From Candidatus Tectomicrobia bacterium (lineage in GTDB: Bacteria > UBA8248): a DNA stretch of 64,000 nucleotides. A model generated the notes under the pieces. It had not been told where the DNA came from. It saw nothing but the letters and a program-made list of their open reading frames with translations, and searched no databases. The position numbers and the translations under genes are program-made. Every line of letters starts with the position of its first letter. Position 1 is the first letter of the stretch. Shown here one piece after another: positions 25,991 to 35,135 of this stretch. Location: the NCBI GenBank assembly GCA_016192135.1, contig JACPUR010000004.1, positions 1 through 64,000 of the forward strand, in the 5' to 3' direction.

Positions 25991-26548
25991 ATGACGGATA
26001 AGCCCTTGAATCCCTTCGAACAGAGCACCGCGCCCGGCGAGCGCATCACCGACAAGCCGGAGCTGCCGCGCCAGGGGTTCGCCATGCACCTCGAGGCCGA
26101 CACCGAAACCATCGAGGGGGAAACCCACCTCAAGCTTGGGAGATCCCGCGGCTTCGAGGTCTACTCCGACGAGCCGCCCCACATCGGCGGCACCAACAGG
26201 TTCGCCCCGCCGATGAGCTACCTCGCCATGGGCATCGGCTTCTGACTCCTCACCCAGGTGGCGCGGTACGCGTCCATGATGAAGCTCAAGGTCAGGAAGG
26301 CGAGCTGCCACGTCGAGTTCGACTACCTGCTCGCCGGCTCGGTGCTGAAGGGCACCGTGAAGACCACGTGGAAGGGGGTGACCACCCGGCTCGACATCGA
26401 CTCCGAGGAGCCCCCGGAGAAGATCGCCGCCCTGGTGCGGAACGCCAAGGGCGGCTGCTTCGCCGAGAACCTGGTGACGCAGCAGGTTTCGCTCCACGGC
26501 GCGGTCTTCCTGAACGGCCGGCCGGTGGAGATGGGCGAAGCACACTAA
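25991..26548 (+). CDS. OsmC-family protein with in-frame TGA at the conserved Cys, candidate selenoprotein
   Basis: A continuous frame of 185 codons interrupted only by TGA at 26243-26245. Before it: PPHIGGTNRFAPPMSYLAMG, ending GIGF; after it, in the same frame: LLTQVARYASMMKLKVRKA, then a second Cys in AKGGCFAENLV. OsmC relatives have GxxFC at this point, so TGA replaces the peroxidatic cysteine exactly, and both halves are conserved. A hairpin follows at a SECIS-like distance (26260-26274). OsmC proteins reduce organic hydroperoxides or act on other thiol-reactive substrates. GGAGG lies five bases before ATG 25991. I read the TGA as selenocysteine; a sequencing error (TGC/TGT) or pseudogene is possible but fits less well, since no other disruption is seen. 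Confidence 0.78.
26260..26274 (+). promoter_or_regulatory. candidate bacterial SECIS hairpin
   Basis: GGCGC (26260-26264), loop GGTAC, GCGTC (26270-26274) form a stem (one G-U pair) 14 bases after the TGA; the first loop base is 19 bases after it and is part of a GG. Bacterial SECIS elements lie directly downstream of UGA and have a G in the first loop positions. The hairpin is short, so this is supportive, not proof. Confidence 0.55.
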
Positions 26549-26578
26549 GTATCCATCCGCCAGGGATTCGCGCTCCCC

Positions 26579-28255
26579 CTACTCGGCGTAGGCTCCCGGC
26601 GCCAGGGCCTCGATGTCCGACACCACCTCCACCACCACGGGCACGTTCTTGATGGTGAGCGCCTTCTCGAGCGCGCCGCGCAGGTCGCCCGGCCTCTCAA
26701 CCCGGATGGCCGCCGCCCCCATGGACTCGGCCACCGTGGAGAGGTTCGTCTGCTTGAACGTCCAGAGCTGGCGGGAGTTCGCCTGCTGCTTTCCGCCGTA
26801 GGCGCGGGAGTAGATGCCGGTTTCCTGGTTCTGGGCGCAGTTGTTGTTCACCACGAGGATGGCGTTGATGTTCCAGCGGACGGCCGTCTCGAGCTCCCCG
26901 ATGTGGTACCAGAAGCCCGCGTCCCCGCAGAAGAGGAACACCGGCCGGTCGGGGAGGGCGCACTTGGCGCCCAGCGCGGCCGGGAAGCCCCACCCCAGGT
27001 GCCCCGCGCACCGTGTGTAGCCCTGCCCCGGGTGGTTCAGGTCGAGGTAGCCGCCCGTCCACATGCCGGAGTGCCCGGTGTCCGAGAGGACAAAGGCGTT
27101 CGGCGGCAGGAAGGACGTGAGCTCCTTGATGATCCGCAGGGGATGGACGGGGGACTTGTCCGAGTTCAGCAGGGGGGCGAACTCCGCCCGCCAGTCGGCC
27201 ACGGTCTTCTGGCAGTGCGCCACCCAGTCCTTGCGGGAGGCCGCCGAGGAGGCGTCCGCCGCCTCGATGAGCCTGCGGAGGGAAACCTTGGCGTCCCCGA
27301 GGATGCTCCCCTGCAGGGGGTAGTTCCGCCCCAGTTCCTCCGGGTCGATGTCGAGCTGCACGGCCGGCGTCCCGATCTTGGGCACGCGCCACGTGTTCGT
27401 CGTCATGCCCCCCGCCCGGGTGCCGGCGAAGAAGACGAGGTCCGCCTGCCCCACCAGCACGTTGGCGCTCCGGCGGGAGTAAGAGCCGACCACGCCGATC
27501 GACAGGGGATGGTTGCCGGGGATGATCTCCTTCCCGGTCAGGGAGGTGGCCACCGGGATATGGAGCTTCTCGGCCAGCTCCACCAGCTCGCGCTTGGCGC
27601 CCGAGTTCCGCACGCCCCCGCCCGCCACGATGACGGGCTTCCTGGCCGAGGCCAGGACCCGGGCCACCTGGCGCACGTGTTCCACCTCCGGCTCGGGCCG
27701 GAACGGGGGATAGCGATTGAACCGCGGCTCGGCCAGCACCTCGAGGTCGGCCGTGTCCTCCTCGATCTGGCCCAGCTTCCCGCGCACCCGCAGGTGGACC
27801 GGCCCGGGGTTTCCGGTCGTCGCGGCCCGGAAGGCCTGCCGGATGAGGTCCGGGAAGCGCCGCACGTCGTCCACGTAGGCGTTGAACTTGGTCACGGTCT
27901 CGAAGGCGTCGAAGTCCTCCGCCTCCTGATAGTCGTGCCGGTAGCGGTACATCGGGTCGTAGCCGCCCGTGAAGGCGATGACCGGCGATCCCGCCAGGTA
28001 GGCGTCCCTGAGGCCGGCGGCCAGGTTCAGCCCGCCCACGATCTGGGCCATGGTGATGCCGGGACGGCCGGAGGCGCGGGCGAAGCCGTCGGCCATGTAG
28101 ACGGCCGCCTTCTCCCCGTGCGTGATGATGCGCGAGATGCCCGTCCCCTCGAGGTCCATCACCGCCAGCGCCCGGCTGAGCACCGTCGGGACGAAGAAGA
28201 TGTGGGTCACGCCGTAGGCCTTCAGGGCGCGCGATACGTATTCCGCTCCGCTCAT
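26579..28255 (-). CDS. thiamine-diphosphate-dependent enzyme, acetolactate-synthase-like
   Basis: A 558-residue ThDP enzyme with N-terminal PYR domain (THGEKAAVYMADGFARASG with the catalytic Glu), central domain, and C-terminal ThDP-binding domain (CGDAGFWYHIGELETAVRWN ... NNN). Related to IlvB and other 2-oxoacid decarboxylases or lyases, but no small subunit or other valine-pathway gene is nearby, so a catabolic role is more likely. Last gene of the GntR-headed operon, 45 bases after the BKACE gene. ATG 28255 is used; a TTG at 28270 directly abuts GGAGGG and is the alternative. Confidence 0.85.
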   Translation of the reverse strand: MSGAEYVSRALKAYGVTHIFFVPTVLSRALAVMDLEGTGISRIITHGEKAAVYMADGFARASGRPGITMAQIVGGLNLAAGLRDAYLAGSPVIAFTGGYDPMYRYRHDYQEAEDFDAFETVTKFNAYVDDVRRFPDLIRQAFRAATTGNPGPVHLRVRGKLGQIEEDTADLEVLAEPRFNRYPPFRPEPEVEHVRQVARVLASARKPVIVAGGGVRNSGAKRELVELAEKLHIPVATSLTGKEIIPGNHPLSIGVVGSYSRRSANVLVGQADLVFFAGTRAGGMTTNTWRVPKIGTPAVQLDIDPEELGRNYPLQGSILGDAKVSLRRLIEAADASSAASRKDWVAHCQKTVADWRAEFAPLLNSDKSPVHPLRIIKELTSFLPPNAFVLSDTGHSGMWTGGYLDLNHPGQGYTRCAGHLGWGFPAALGAKCALPDRPVFLFCGDAGFWYHIGELETAVRWNINAILVVNNNCAQNQETGIYSRAYGGKQQANSRQLWTFKQTNLSTVAESMGAAAIRVERPGDLRGALEKALTIKNVPVVVEVVSDIEALAPGAYAE

Positions 28256-28300
28256 CTTTGCCACTTCCAACCCTCCTGGAATCTCGTCCGCCCCGAGCGG

Positions 28301-29104
28301 CTACCGGGACGGGATATGGAGCTTGGCCCGCGCTTCGTCCACGCCCGCGACCTCGCGCCCCAGCTCCTTCGCGATGCGGGCGATCCGCGAGACGTGGTCC
28401 ACGTTGTCCCCGAGCACCCCGGGGTAGAGGCAGGGTTCGTCCTCCGTCCCCACGCGCACATGCCCGCCCTGCGCGACGGCCATGGTCTGGAGGACGATGT
28501 GGGTGGGACCGGTGCAGCTCGTGACGTAGATCGCGTGGGGCGGGAGGTGCTCCACCCGGTGCAGGAACTCCTTCATGGTCGGGGGCGACCAGGCCCCGCC
28601 GGGCCGGCCGAAGAAGCACGTCATGAGAACGGGGGGCTTCAAGAGGCCCTTCTGCAGGATGTCATCGATGAGCCAGAGCTCGCCCAGCGAGAAGACCTCG
28701 AATTCGGGCTTCACGCCATAGTCCGCGCACAGGCGCATCATGTCGGCGATCTCCTGGCGGGGGTGGAGCATCATCATGTCCCGGTCCAGGAAGGCCATGT
28801 TGTGGGCGCCGACCGCCACCGACATCATCTCGGGTCGGTTCTTCACCACCTCGCGGCGCTGGTCCAGGGTCTGGGTCGAGATGCCGTACTGGAGCATGAC
28901 GCCGCACCGGCCCCGGATGGCCTTGGTGTGGCTCTCCCAGGCCTTGAAGTCCGCCGGAGGCGCGTGGATGTGCGCGATGGCGGCGCCCGCCTTCGACGCC
29001 TTCTCGACGGAGATGGCCAGGGGCTCCGACTCCTTGAAGCGGTGCGGAACGCCGGCGTGCATGGATGTATCCGCTGCGCATGTCGTGATGATGAGCTTGT
29101 CCAT
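28301..29104 (-). CDS. BKACE-family beta-keto acid cleavage enzyme
   Basis: A 267-residue TIM-barrel zinc enzyme of the 3-keto-5-aminohexanoate cleavage family (DUF849). AAIAHIHAPPADF gives the His-x-His zinc ligands, and GGHVRVGTEDEPCL holds the characteristic H-x-R-x-G-x-E-D segment. BKACEs condense a beta-keto acid with acetyl-CoA to give acetoacetate and a CoA ester. The substrate varies across the family; the ABC/TRAP uptake genes next to it suggest an imported organic acid. Confident at family level only. Confidence 0.85.
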   Translation of the reverse strand: MDKLIITTCAADTSMHAGVPHRFKESEPLAISVEKASKAGAAIAHIHAPPADFKAWESHTKAIRGRCGVMLQYGISTQTLDQRREVVKNRPEMMSVAVGAHNMAFLDRDMMMLHPRQEIADMMRLCADYGVKPEFEVFSLGELWLIDDILQKGLLKPPVLMTCFFGRPGGAWSPPTMKEFLHRVEHLPPHAIYVTSCTGPTHIVLQTMAVAQGGHVRVGTEDEPCLYPGVLGDNVDHVSRIARIAKELGREVAGVDEARAKLHIPSR

Positions 29105-29147
29105 CGTCCTCCCCGATTCTCCCGTGAGGGCGCGGGGCGCCCCCTCC

Positions 29148-29921
29148 TCAATCCAGGCTTCCCTCCGAGAAGAGCAGGCGCCTGATGTGCTGGTTGTGCT
29201 CCACGAACCTCGAGTCGCCCATGGTCGACATCGAGCGGGGCCGCGGGAGATCGACGGCGATGATCTCCCGGATCCGCCCGGGGCGCGCCGACATCACCAC
29301 CACGCGGTCGGCCAGGAAGACGGCCTCCGGGATGCTGTGCGTGATGAAGAAGACCGTCTTCCGGCTCTCCAGCCAGATGCGCTGGAGCTCGAGGTTCATC
29401 TGCTCGCGGGTCATGGCGTCGAGGGCGCCGAAGGGCTCGTCCATGAGGAGGACGGCGGGGTCGTGGATGAGCGCCCGGATGATGGAGTTCCGCTGGCGCA
29501 TCCCTCCGGAGAGTTCCATCGGGTACTTGTCCTCAAAGCCCTCGAGCCCAACCAGCTTGATGAGCCCCCGGGCCCGCTCCAGAGCGGCCCGCCGGTCGAG
29601 GCGCAGGATCTCGGCGGGGAGCAGGGTGTTCTGGAGCACCGTCCGCCACCCGAGCAGCACGGGGTCCTGGAAGACGATGCCCACGTCCCCCCGGGGGCCC
29701 TCGATGGGCGTGCCCATGATCTCGGCCCGGCCCGAGGAGCGGGACAGGAGCCCGCCCAGGATCTTCAGGAGGGTGCTCTTCCCGCAGCCGCTCGGCCCCA
29801 CCACGCTCACGAACTCGCCCGCCGCGACCTCGAGGCTCACCGGGGCCAGGGCGTAGACCTTCTCGCGCCGCGCGGTGACGTAGGTCTTCTCGACGGCTTG
29901 AATGGATATGCAGACGCTCAC
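29148..29921 (-). CDS. ABC transporter ATPase (TauB/SsuB type) placed after the TRAP permease
   Basis: A 257-residue nucleotide-binding subunit: Walker A GPSGCGKST, signature LSGGMRQRNSIIR, Walker B VLLMDEPFGALD, switch His in FITHSIPEAVFLAD. GTG 29921 overlaps the TRAP permease stop in GTGA, with GGGAG upstream, so translation is coupled to the wrong transporter type: its own permease and binding protein lie upstream, beyond two TRAP genes. TRAP transporters do not use ATPases, so this subunit presumably serves the ABC permease at 32949-33860. Confidence 0.9.
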   Translation of the reverse strand: MSVCISIQAVEKTYVTARREKVYALAPVSLEVAAGEFVSVVGPSGCGKSTLLKILGGLLSRSSGRAEIMGTPIEGPRGDVGIVFQDPVLLGWRTVLQNTLLPAEILRLDRRAALERARGLIKLVGLEGFEDKYPMELSGGMRQRNSIIRALIHDPAVLLMDEPFGALDAMTREQMNLELQRIWLESRKTVFFITHSIPEAVFLADRVVVMSARPGRIREIIAVDLPRPRSMSTMGDSRFVEHNQHIRRLLFSEGSLD

Positions 29922-31828
29922 CGGCTCCCGCCGATCTGCCCGGAGTCCTCCCGGGCGCTCAAGGGGCTCGCCGGAACCCGTCTCTTCTTGAATCTCGCCC
30001 ACTGCAGGACGAGGATCAGCGCGAATCCCCCCAGGCCGATACCATCGGTGACGACGCCGGGCTTGATGAGGGCCACGGCCGAGACGATGAGGATCGGCCG
30101 CTCCAGCCAGCTCACCGGCCCCAGCATCCACCCCTGCAGCCCCGAGGCCAGGCAGACAACCCCCAGGATCGCCGTGAGGGAGGCCCACAGGATCTCGGGC
30201 ACGCTCCCCTTGAGGAGCAGCGGAGGGCCGTACACGAACAGGAAGGGGATGAGGAAACCCGTGAAGGCCAGTTTGGAGGCGATCACGCCGGTGCGGAGCA
30301 TGGGGCTCCCCGCGATGCTCGCGCCGGCGTAGGCGGCCATCGCGACCGGAGGCGTCACGTTCGACAGGACGGCGAAGTAGAAGGCGAACATGTGCGCCGC
30401 CAGCGTGGAGACGCCCAGTTGAATCAGGGACGGAATGGCCAGGGCCGCCACGATGATGTAAGCCGGGGCCGCCGGCATGCCCATCCCCAGGATCAGGCAG
30501 GCCACCATGGTCAGCACCAGAGGGAAGATGAGGCCCGCGTCCGAGAACGAGAGGACGAGCGAAGTGAAGCGCAGGGCGAGGCCGGTCAGGCCGACCGTGC
30601 CAATGATGATGCCCGAGGCCGCGGTCGTGAGGGCGATGAGGATCATGTCCCTCCCCCCCTTGTCGAGCGCCTCGATGGCCTTCGCCGGCGTCAGGCGGGT
30701 CTCCTTGCGCAGGAAGCTCACGGCGACCGAGAGCACCACCGCGATGAACGCGGCGCGGAATGCCGTGTACCCGGCGGAGAGGGTGTAGACGAGCCCCACC
30801 AGGGGGATGGCCAGGTAGAGGTTGGCCAGGACCTTCCGGCCACTGGGGATGTCCTCCGGGGGGAGACCCTTCAGGTCCGCCCGGATGGCCTCGTAATGGA
30901 CCATGAGGCCCACGGCGAAGTAATAGAGGATCGCCGGCAGGGCCGCCGAGAGGGCGATCGAGGCGTAGGGGATGCCCGTGATGTCCGCCATGAGGAAGGC
31001 CACCGCGCCCATGACGGGGGGCATGATGGCTCCCCCGGTGGAGGCGGCCGCCTCCACCGCTGCGGCGAAGGCCGGCCGGTACCCCAGGCGCATCATCATG
31101 GGGATGGTAAAGCTCCCCGTCCCGTACACGTTGGCGACGGGCGAGCCCGAGACCGAGCCGAAGAGCGCGCTCGACAGGACGGCGATTTTGGCCGGCCCCC
31201 CGCGGGACCCGCCCGCGACGGAGCACGCCAAGTCGATGAAGAACCTCCCGGCGCCGGTGATGTTCAGGAACGAGCCGAAGAGGATGAACAGCGCCGCGTA
31301 GGTGGCGGAGACTCCGAGGGGCACCCCGAAGATGGCCTCTTGGTCCAGGTACATCGCGGCCACGATGAGGTTCCAGCTCCACCCCCGGTGCGCGAGAAGG
31401 CCGGGCAGGTAGGGTCCTCCCCAGGTATAGAGCAGCGCGCCCAGCGTCACCAGCACGAGGGGCCAGCCCGCCACCCGGCGGAGCCCTTCTAGGATCAGCG
31501 CGAACGTCGCGAGCCCCAGGGCGAGTTCGCCCCCGGACACGGCGCTCGCCAGCCCCTCCCGGTTCACCACGTAGTCGTAGTTGCCGGCCACGTAGCCGAT
31601 GCAGACGACCGACCCCAGCGCCAGCAGGACGTCCAGCGCCACCACCGCCGGGTGGTTCTCGTGCCGCTTGGACGCCGGGTAGAGCAGGAACACCAGCACC
31701 ATCGTGAGGAGGAGATGGACCGAGCGCTGCAGCAGCGCCACGAGCACCCCGAAATAGCCGGTATAGAGGTGGAACAGCGAGAGCGAGACCGATACGACGA
31801 CGCAAAACCGCGCCAGGTGCTTCCGCAT
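29918..31828 (-). CDS. TAXI-type TRAP transporter fused permease (DctQ-DctM fusion)
   Basis: A 636-residue membrane protein with many transmembrane helices; the N-terminal part contributes the small DctQ-like subunit, the rest the large DctM-like subunit. Segments such as GSVSGSPVANVYGTGSFTIP and GMGMPAAPAYIIVAALAIPS are typical of TRAP large permeases. TRAP systems import organic acids using an ion gradient. The binding protein is encoded 60 bases upstream. GAGGAGGAGG precedes ATG 31828. The stop overlaps the ABC ATPase start. Confidence 0.9.
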   Translation of the reverse strand: MRKHLARFCVVVSVSLSLFHLYTGYFGVLVALLQRSVHLLLTMVLVFLLYPASKRHENHPAVVALDVLLALGSVVCIGYVAGNYDYVVNREGLASAVSGGELALGLATFALILEGLRRVAGWPLVLVTLGALLYTWGGPYLPGLLAHRGWSWNLIVAAMYLDQEAIFGVPLGVSATYAALFILFGSFLNITGAGRFFIDLACSVAGGSRGGPAKIAVLSSALFGSVSGSPVANVYGTGSFTIPMMMRLGYRPAFAAAVEAAASTGGAIMPPVMGAVAFLMADITGIPYASIALSAALPAILYYFAVGLMVHYEAIRADLKGLPPEDIPSGRKVLANLYLAIPLVGLVYTLSAGYTAFRAAFIAVVLSVAVSFLRKETRLTPAKAIEALDKGGRDMILIALTTAASGIIIGTVGLTGLALRFTSLVLSFSDAGLIFPLVLTMVACLILGMGMPAAPAYIIVAALAIPSLIQLGVSTLAAHMFAFYFAVLSNVTPPVAMAAYAGASIAGSPMLRTGVIASKLAFTGFLIPFLFVYGPPLLLKGSVPEILWASLTAILGVVCLASGLQGWMLGPVSWLERPILIVSAVALIKPGVVTDGIGLGGFALILVLQWARFKKRRVPASPLSAREDSGQIGGSR

Positions 31829-31888
31829 CCCCTCCTCCTCGATGACTCCCCTCCCGTGCGCGGCGGGCGCGCGCGGGAGGGACGGTCG

Positions 31889-32878
31889 CTACTTCAGAAT
31901 GCCCTTTTCCTTGTAGAACCGCTCGGCGCCGGGATGGAACGGGCCCGGCACGTCGGCAACCAGCTTCTTCACGTCATAGCTGGCCAGCGACGAATGCAGC
32001 TTCCGGATACGGTCGGCGCTCTCGTAGAGGCTCTTGGTCATGTCGTACACGGTCTGGGGGGGAGTCTGCCTGCGGGTGAGGATGTAACCCGACCACCCGA
32101 ACGAGGGGGTGTCCTTTTTCACGATGTTGTACAGCCCCTTTGGAATCGTCACGGGGATGTAGCCGTACTTGTCCACCATCGTCTTGATCATAGGCTCGGG
32201 AACAGGAAGTATCTCGACATCGCGGGCACTCGCCACTTCGGCGTGGAAGGGCGAGGGCATCCCCGTGCCGCCGATCAGGGCGTCCACATGTCCATCGCGC
32301 GCGAGGGAGACGCAGTTCGGCCAGTCCATGAAGTTGATCTTCCCCCCCCATTTGGAGATGTCCTGTTCCTTGACGCCCATCTCCTGGAAGAGGCGCAGCG
32401 CGGAGACGGCCGGGGGTCCGGCCTTCCGGAAGGTGCAGAACCGGAGCGGCATCTTCTTCTGCGCGTATTCTTGGATGGACTTCAGGCCCTTCGACTTGTC
32501 GACCATGAAGTAGTAGACGCTCACGGCCTGGATGTTGCCCACCGCCAGGACGTCCTTGTGGGGCTTCTTATAGGGGGCGATGCCCTTCATGGCGGCCACG
32601 TAGAGGTCGGTCGAGGTGAGGCCGAAGTCGATCGTCCCCTGGTCCAGCAGGTTGACGTTGGCGACTCCGCCGCCGGCCATTACCGTGATCTGGGTCGTGC
32701 CGTACATCTTCTTGAGGTTCTCCCCCAGGAGAGCGGCCAGCATGTACCAGTTCTGGCCGATGGCCCCGGCGCTCAGCGTGAGCGACTTGGGCGCCTCCTG
32801 CGCGGCGGAGGCGGAGGCCGCCGGCACGGCCAGGCAGGCGGCCAGCAGCGCGGCGGCGATGCTTCGGGTGATCTTCAT
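31889..32878 (-). CDS. TAXI-family TRAP transporter solute-binding protein
   Basis: A 329-residue exported binding protein; signal SIAAALLAACLAVPAASASA. Mature segments LTLSAGAIGQNWYMLAALLG, GGGVANVNLLDQGTIDFGLT and GYIPVTIPKGLYNIVKKDTP fit the TAXI (TRAP-associated extracytoplasmic immunogenic) family. It pairs with the fused permease downstream. AAGGAGGGCAAC precedes ATG 32878. Ligands of this family are known in few cases, mainly dicarboxylates or amino acids; not predictable here. Confidence 0.9.
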   Translation of the reverse strand: MKITRSIAAALLAACLAVPAASASAAQEAPKSLTLSAGAIGQNWYMLAALLGENLKKMYGTTQITVMAGGGVANVNLLDQGTIDFGLTSTDLYVAAMKGIAPYKKPHKDVLAVGNIQAVSVYYFMVDKSKGLKSIQEYAQKKMPLRFCTFRKAGPPAVSALRLFQEMGVKEQDISKWGGKINFMDWPNCVSLARDGHVDALIGGTGMPSPFHAEVASARDVEILPVPEPMIKTMVDKYGYIPVTIPKGLYNIVKKDTPSFGWSGYILTRRQTPPQTVYDMTKSLYESADRIRKLHSSLASYDVKKLVADVPGPFHPGAERFYKEKGILK

Positions 32879-32948
32879 GTTGCCCTCCTTTCATGGCCCC
32901 GGGCGTCCCCGGCCCTTCCCGGCCGGGGAGGGCGGGTGCCGGTTCGCC

Positions 32949-33860
32949 TCAGGTGTTCATGGCCCTTCCGGTCTCGGGCGACCAGAACAGGACTTTCCGT
33001 CTCAGCACCTTGATCGCCTTGTGCATCGCCACGCCCATCATCGCCAGGATGATCAAGACGGCGAAGGTCCCCGTCGTGTCGCTGCTGAAGCTCATCTGCA
33101 TGAGCAGCACGCCGAGGCCGCACTGCCCCCTCCCCCCCCACATGCACTGCCCCGCCCCCACGAACTCGCCGAGGAGCGCTCCCAGCAGGCTGAACACGAC
33201 GGCCAACTCCAGCCCAGCGAAGATGAAGGGCATCGCGTTCGGGAACTGGAGCTTCCAGAACGTCTGCCATCGCGAGGCGGAGAGGGAGCGGAGCAAATCG
33301 AGCTGATCGCTCTGGGCCGACTTCAGCCCCACCATGGTGTTCACGAGCAGGGGGAAGAAGGCCACCAGCCCCGCCAGCAGCACCTTCGACTCGATCTCGT
33401 AGCCGAACCAGATCACGAACAGGGGCGCGATGGCCAGCTTGGGCAGGGTCTGGAACGCCACGATGTAGGGCAGGACGATGTCCTCGATGACCTCCGACTG
33501 CATGAACAGGGGCCCCAGGCCGAAGCCGATGAAGCCCCCGATCAGGAACCCCGAGAGCGCCTCGACGAAGGTGTGGGCGATGTGCAGGTAATAGCTGTTC
33601 TGCATGGCCCCGAAGAAGTCGGCCGAGCCCACCCCGCCCGTGCCGAGGAAGAAGAGCCCCTGGAGCAGCGCGGCGGCCACCGCCGAGGGGGGCGGCAGGA
33701 TGAACGAGGGAATCTCCAAGGCGCGGACGAGCCACTCCCACGCACCCACGAAAACCACCAGTGAGATCGGAAAGATCACGAGCTTTCGGCGAGCGCGGAA
33801 GAAGCCCGCCGGATCCTCCCGCGCCTCCTGGAGCGCCCCCAGGATTCCCTCACCCTTCAT
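32949..33860 (-). CDS. ABC transporter permease (NitT/TauT type)
   Basis: A 303-residue permease with about six helices and coupling segment LSASRWQTFWKLQFPNAMP. The periplasmic loop (GAGQCMWGGRGQCGLG) is unusually rich in Cys and Gly. ATG 33860 has GGGAGGA eight bases upstream; a longer start at 33911 would add a charged extension. Its binding protein is the gene upstream (33919-35055), its ATPase the distant gene at 29148-29921. Confidence 0.87.
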   Translation of the reverse strand: MKGEGILGALQEAREDPAGFFRARRKLVIFPISLVVFVGAWEWLVRALEIPSFILPPPSAVAAALLQGLFFLGTGGVGSADFFGAMQNSYYLHIAHTFVEALSGFLIGGFIGFGLGPLFMQSEVIEDIVLPYIVAFQTLPKLAIAPLFVIWFGYEIESKVLLAGLVAFFPLLVNTMVGLKSAQSDQLDLLRSLSASRWQTFWKLQFPNAMPFIFAGLELAVVFSLLGALLGEFVGAGQCMWGGRGQCGLGVLLMQMSFSSDTTGTFAVLIILAMMGVAMHKAIKVLRRKVLFWSPETGRAMNT

Positions 33861-33918
33861 GCCGGCGTCCTCCCGGCCCGCGGCGAGGCGTGCGCGCCGC
33901 CGGGCCTCCATCCCCGCG

Positions 33919-35055
33919 CTACCTGCCCCGCGCGGCCATCCGCGCCTGGTACTTCTTGAGCGTCTCCTGGAAATTGAAATTCCGGGCCTGGTTCTCGATC
34001 TCCTTGGGGTCGAAGTTGTTCACCTCGGCGATGAGATCGTTGGTCCAGATGGCCTTCACCTTCTCGGGGGGAAGCTCCTTCTGGAGGCCGAGGAATTGAA
34101 TATAGGCGGCCCACTTCTTCTCGGAGAACTCGCCGAAATGCTTCGCGTTCTTGTCCTTCCGCAGCTTCGGCGCGCGCGACTCGAGGACCTGCCGGAAGAG
34201 CTTGTTCGCCTGCTCCTTCGTCATCCCCTTGGGCATGGACTCGGGGTAGAGCACCCAGTGCATGTCGAGCGCCGCGTCGAGGTTCGTGTAGAAGAAGATG
34301 CTCCCCTTCGCCATCCCCCGCAGGTAGCCGATCACCGCCTGCCGGTTCTCCTTCAGGAACTTCTGGTTGACCCAGATGGTGTTCCCAAACAGATCGTCGA
34401 GGAACTTCCCGTAGGGGATGATGCGGAACTCGAAGCCCCGGGCCTTGGCCAGGGAGTACTGCACGTCCACCGAGGCCCAGGCGTCCACCCGGCCCAGCCT
34501 CATGGCCGCGGCGGACTTGTCCGCCACCCCCGTGGGCAGGAAGGTCACGTCCGAGGCCTTCAGGCCGCAGTCCTTGAGGGCGCGGGCGAGGAAGGCGATG
34601 CCTGCGTCGTTGGGGGCCAGGATGCCCACCTTCTTCCCTTTGAGGTCGCAGACGGATTTGATGGGGCTGTTCGGCGGGACGGCGACCCCTTCATAGATCG
34701 GCTGGTTATTGAGCACATACACCCCGGTGACCCCCACGTCCTCGCCCCGGGCGGCCCGGAACAGGATGGGGAAGGGCCGGGGCACGGCGATGTCCGTCCG
34801 TCCGGCTACCGCCCAGCCGAGCGACTGGCCCTCGCCCTGCGCCGCGACGAACTGGGCGTCCACCCCTTCCTCCTCGTACCAGCCCATGAACGAGCCTATC
34901 CAGAGGAAGGCCAAGCCGGGATTGAAGATGGGGTTCGCCAGGGTCACCTTGACCGTCGTCAGCTTCTTGGCCGCCATGGCGGGCGGCGCCCCCGCCCCCG
35001 CCCCCGCCAGCAACAGGCACAGCAGCGCTCCCAGCCAAACCCTCGCGGACTTCAT
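33919..35055 (-). CDS. ABC transporter substrate-binding protein (NitT/TauT type)
   Basis: A 378-residue exported protein; signal LGALLCLLLAGAGAGAPPAM. Mature segments WIGSFMGWYEEEGVDAQFVA, IKSVCDLKGKKVGILAPNDA and MRLGRVDAWASVDVQYSLAK match NitT/TauT binding proteins. AAGGAGGG lies just before ATG 35055; the longer frame to 35631 overlaps the cyclase gene and is a shadow. First transporter gene of the operon. Confidence 0.9.
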   Translation of the reverse strand: MKSARVWLGALLCLLLAGAGAGAPPAMAAKKLTTVKVTLANPIFNPGLAFLWIGSFMGWYEEEGVDAQFVAAQGEGQSLGWAVAGRTDIAVPRPFPILFRAARGEDVGVTGVYVLNNQPIYEGVAVPPNSPIKSVCDLKGKKVGILAPNDAGIAFLARALKDCGLKASDVTFLPTGVADKSAAAMRLGRVDAWASVDVQYSLAKARGFEFRIIPYGKFLDDLFGNTIWVNQKFLKENRQAVIGYLRGMAKGSIFFYTNLDAALDMHWVLYPESMPKGMTKEQANKLFRQVLESRAPKLRKDKNAKHFGEFSEKKWAAYIQFLGLQKELPPEKVKAIWTNDLIAEVNNFDPKEIENQARNFNFQETLKKYQARMAARGR

Positions 35056-35135
35056 GGCCGACCCTCCTTGTTGCGCCTCCAGGCGCGTAACCGCTCCAAA
35101 TCCGCGTCCGTCCCAATCCGCCCGGGACGGAAAAC

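Noticed and set aside
25991-26245. Short 84-residue protein ending at TGA as the real product
   Set aside because: The continuation after TGA is in frame, matches the second half of OsmC and keeps its second Cys; the short form would have no fold.
26579-28255. Acetolactate synthase IlvB of branched-chain synthesis
   Set aside because: No ilvN, ilvC or leu genes nearby, and the gene is in a catabolic/transport operon.
29148-31805. An 885-residue frame fusing a long N-terminal part to the ABC ATPase
   Set aside because: The N-terminal part is a shadow frame inside the TRAP permease; the real ATPase begins at GTG 29921 in a GTGA overlap.
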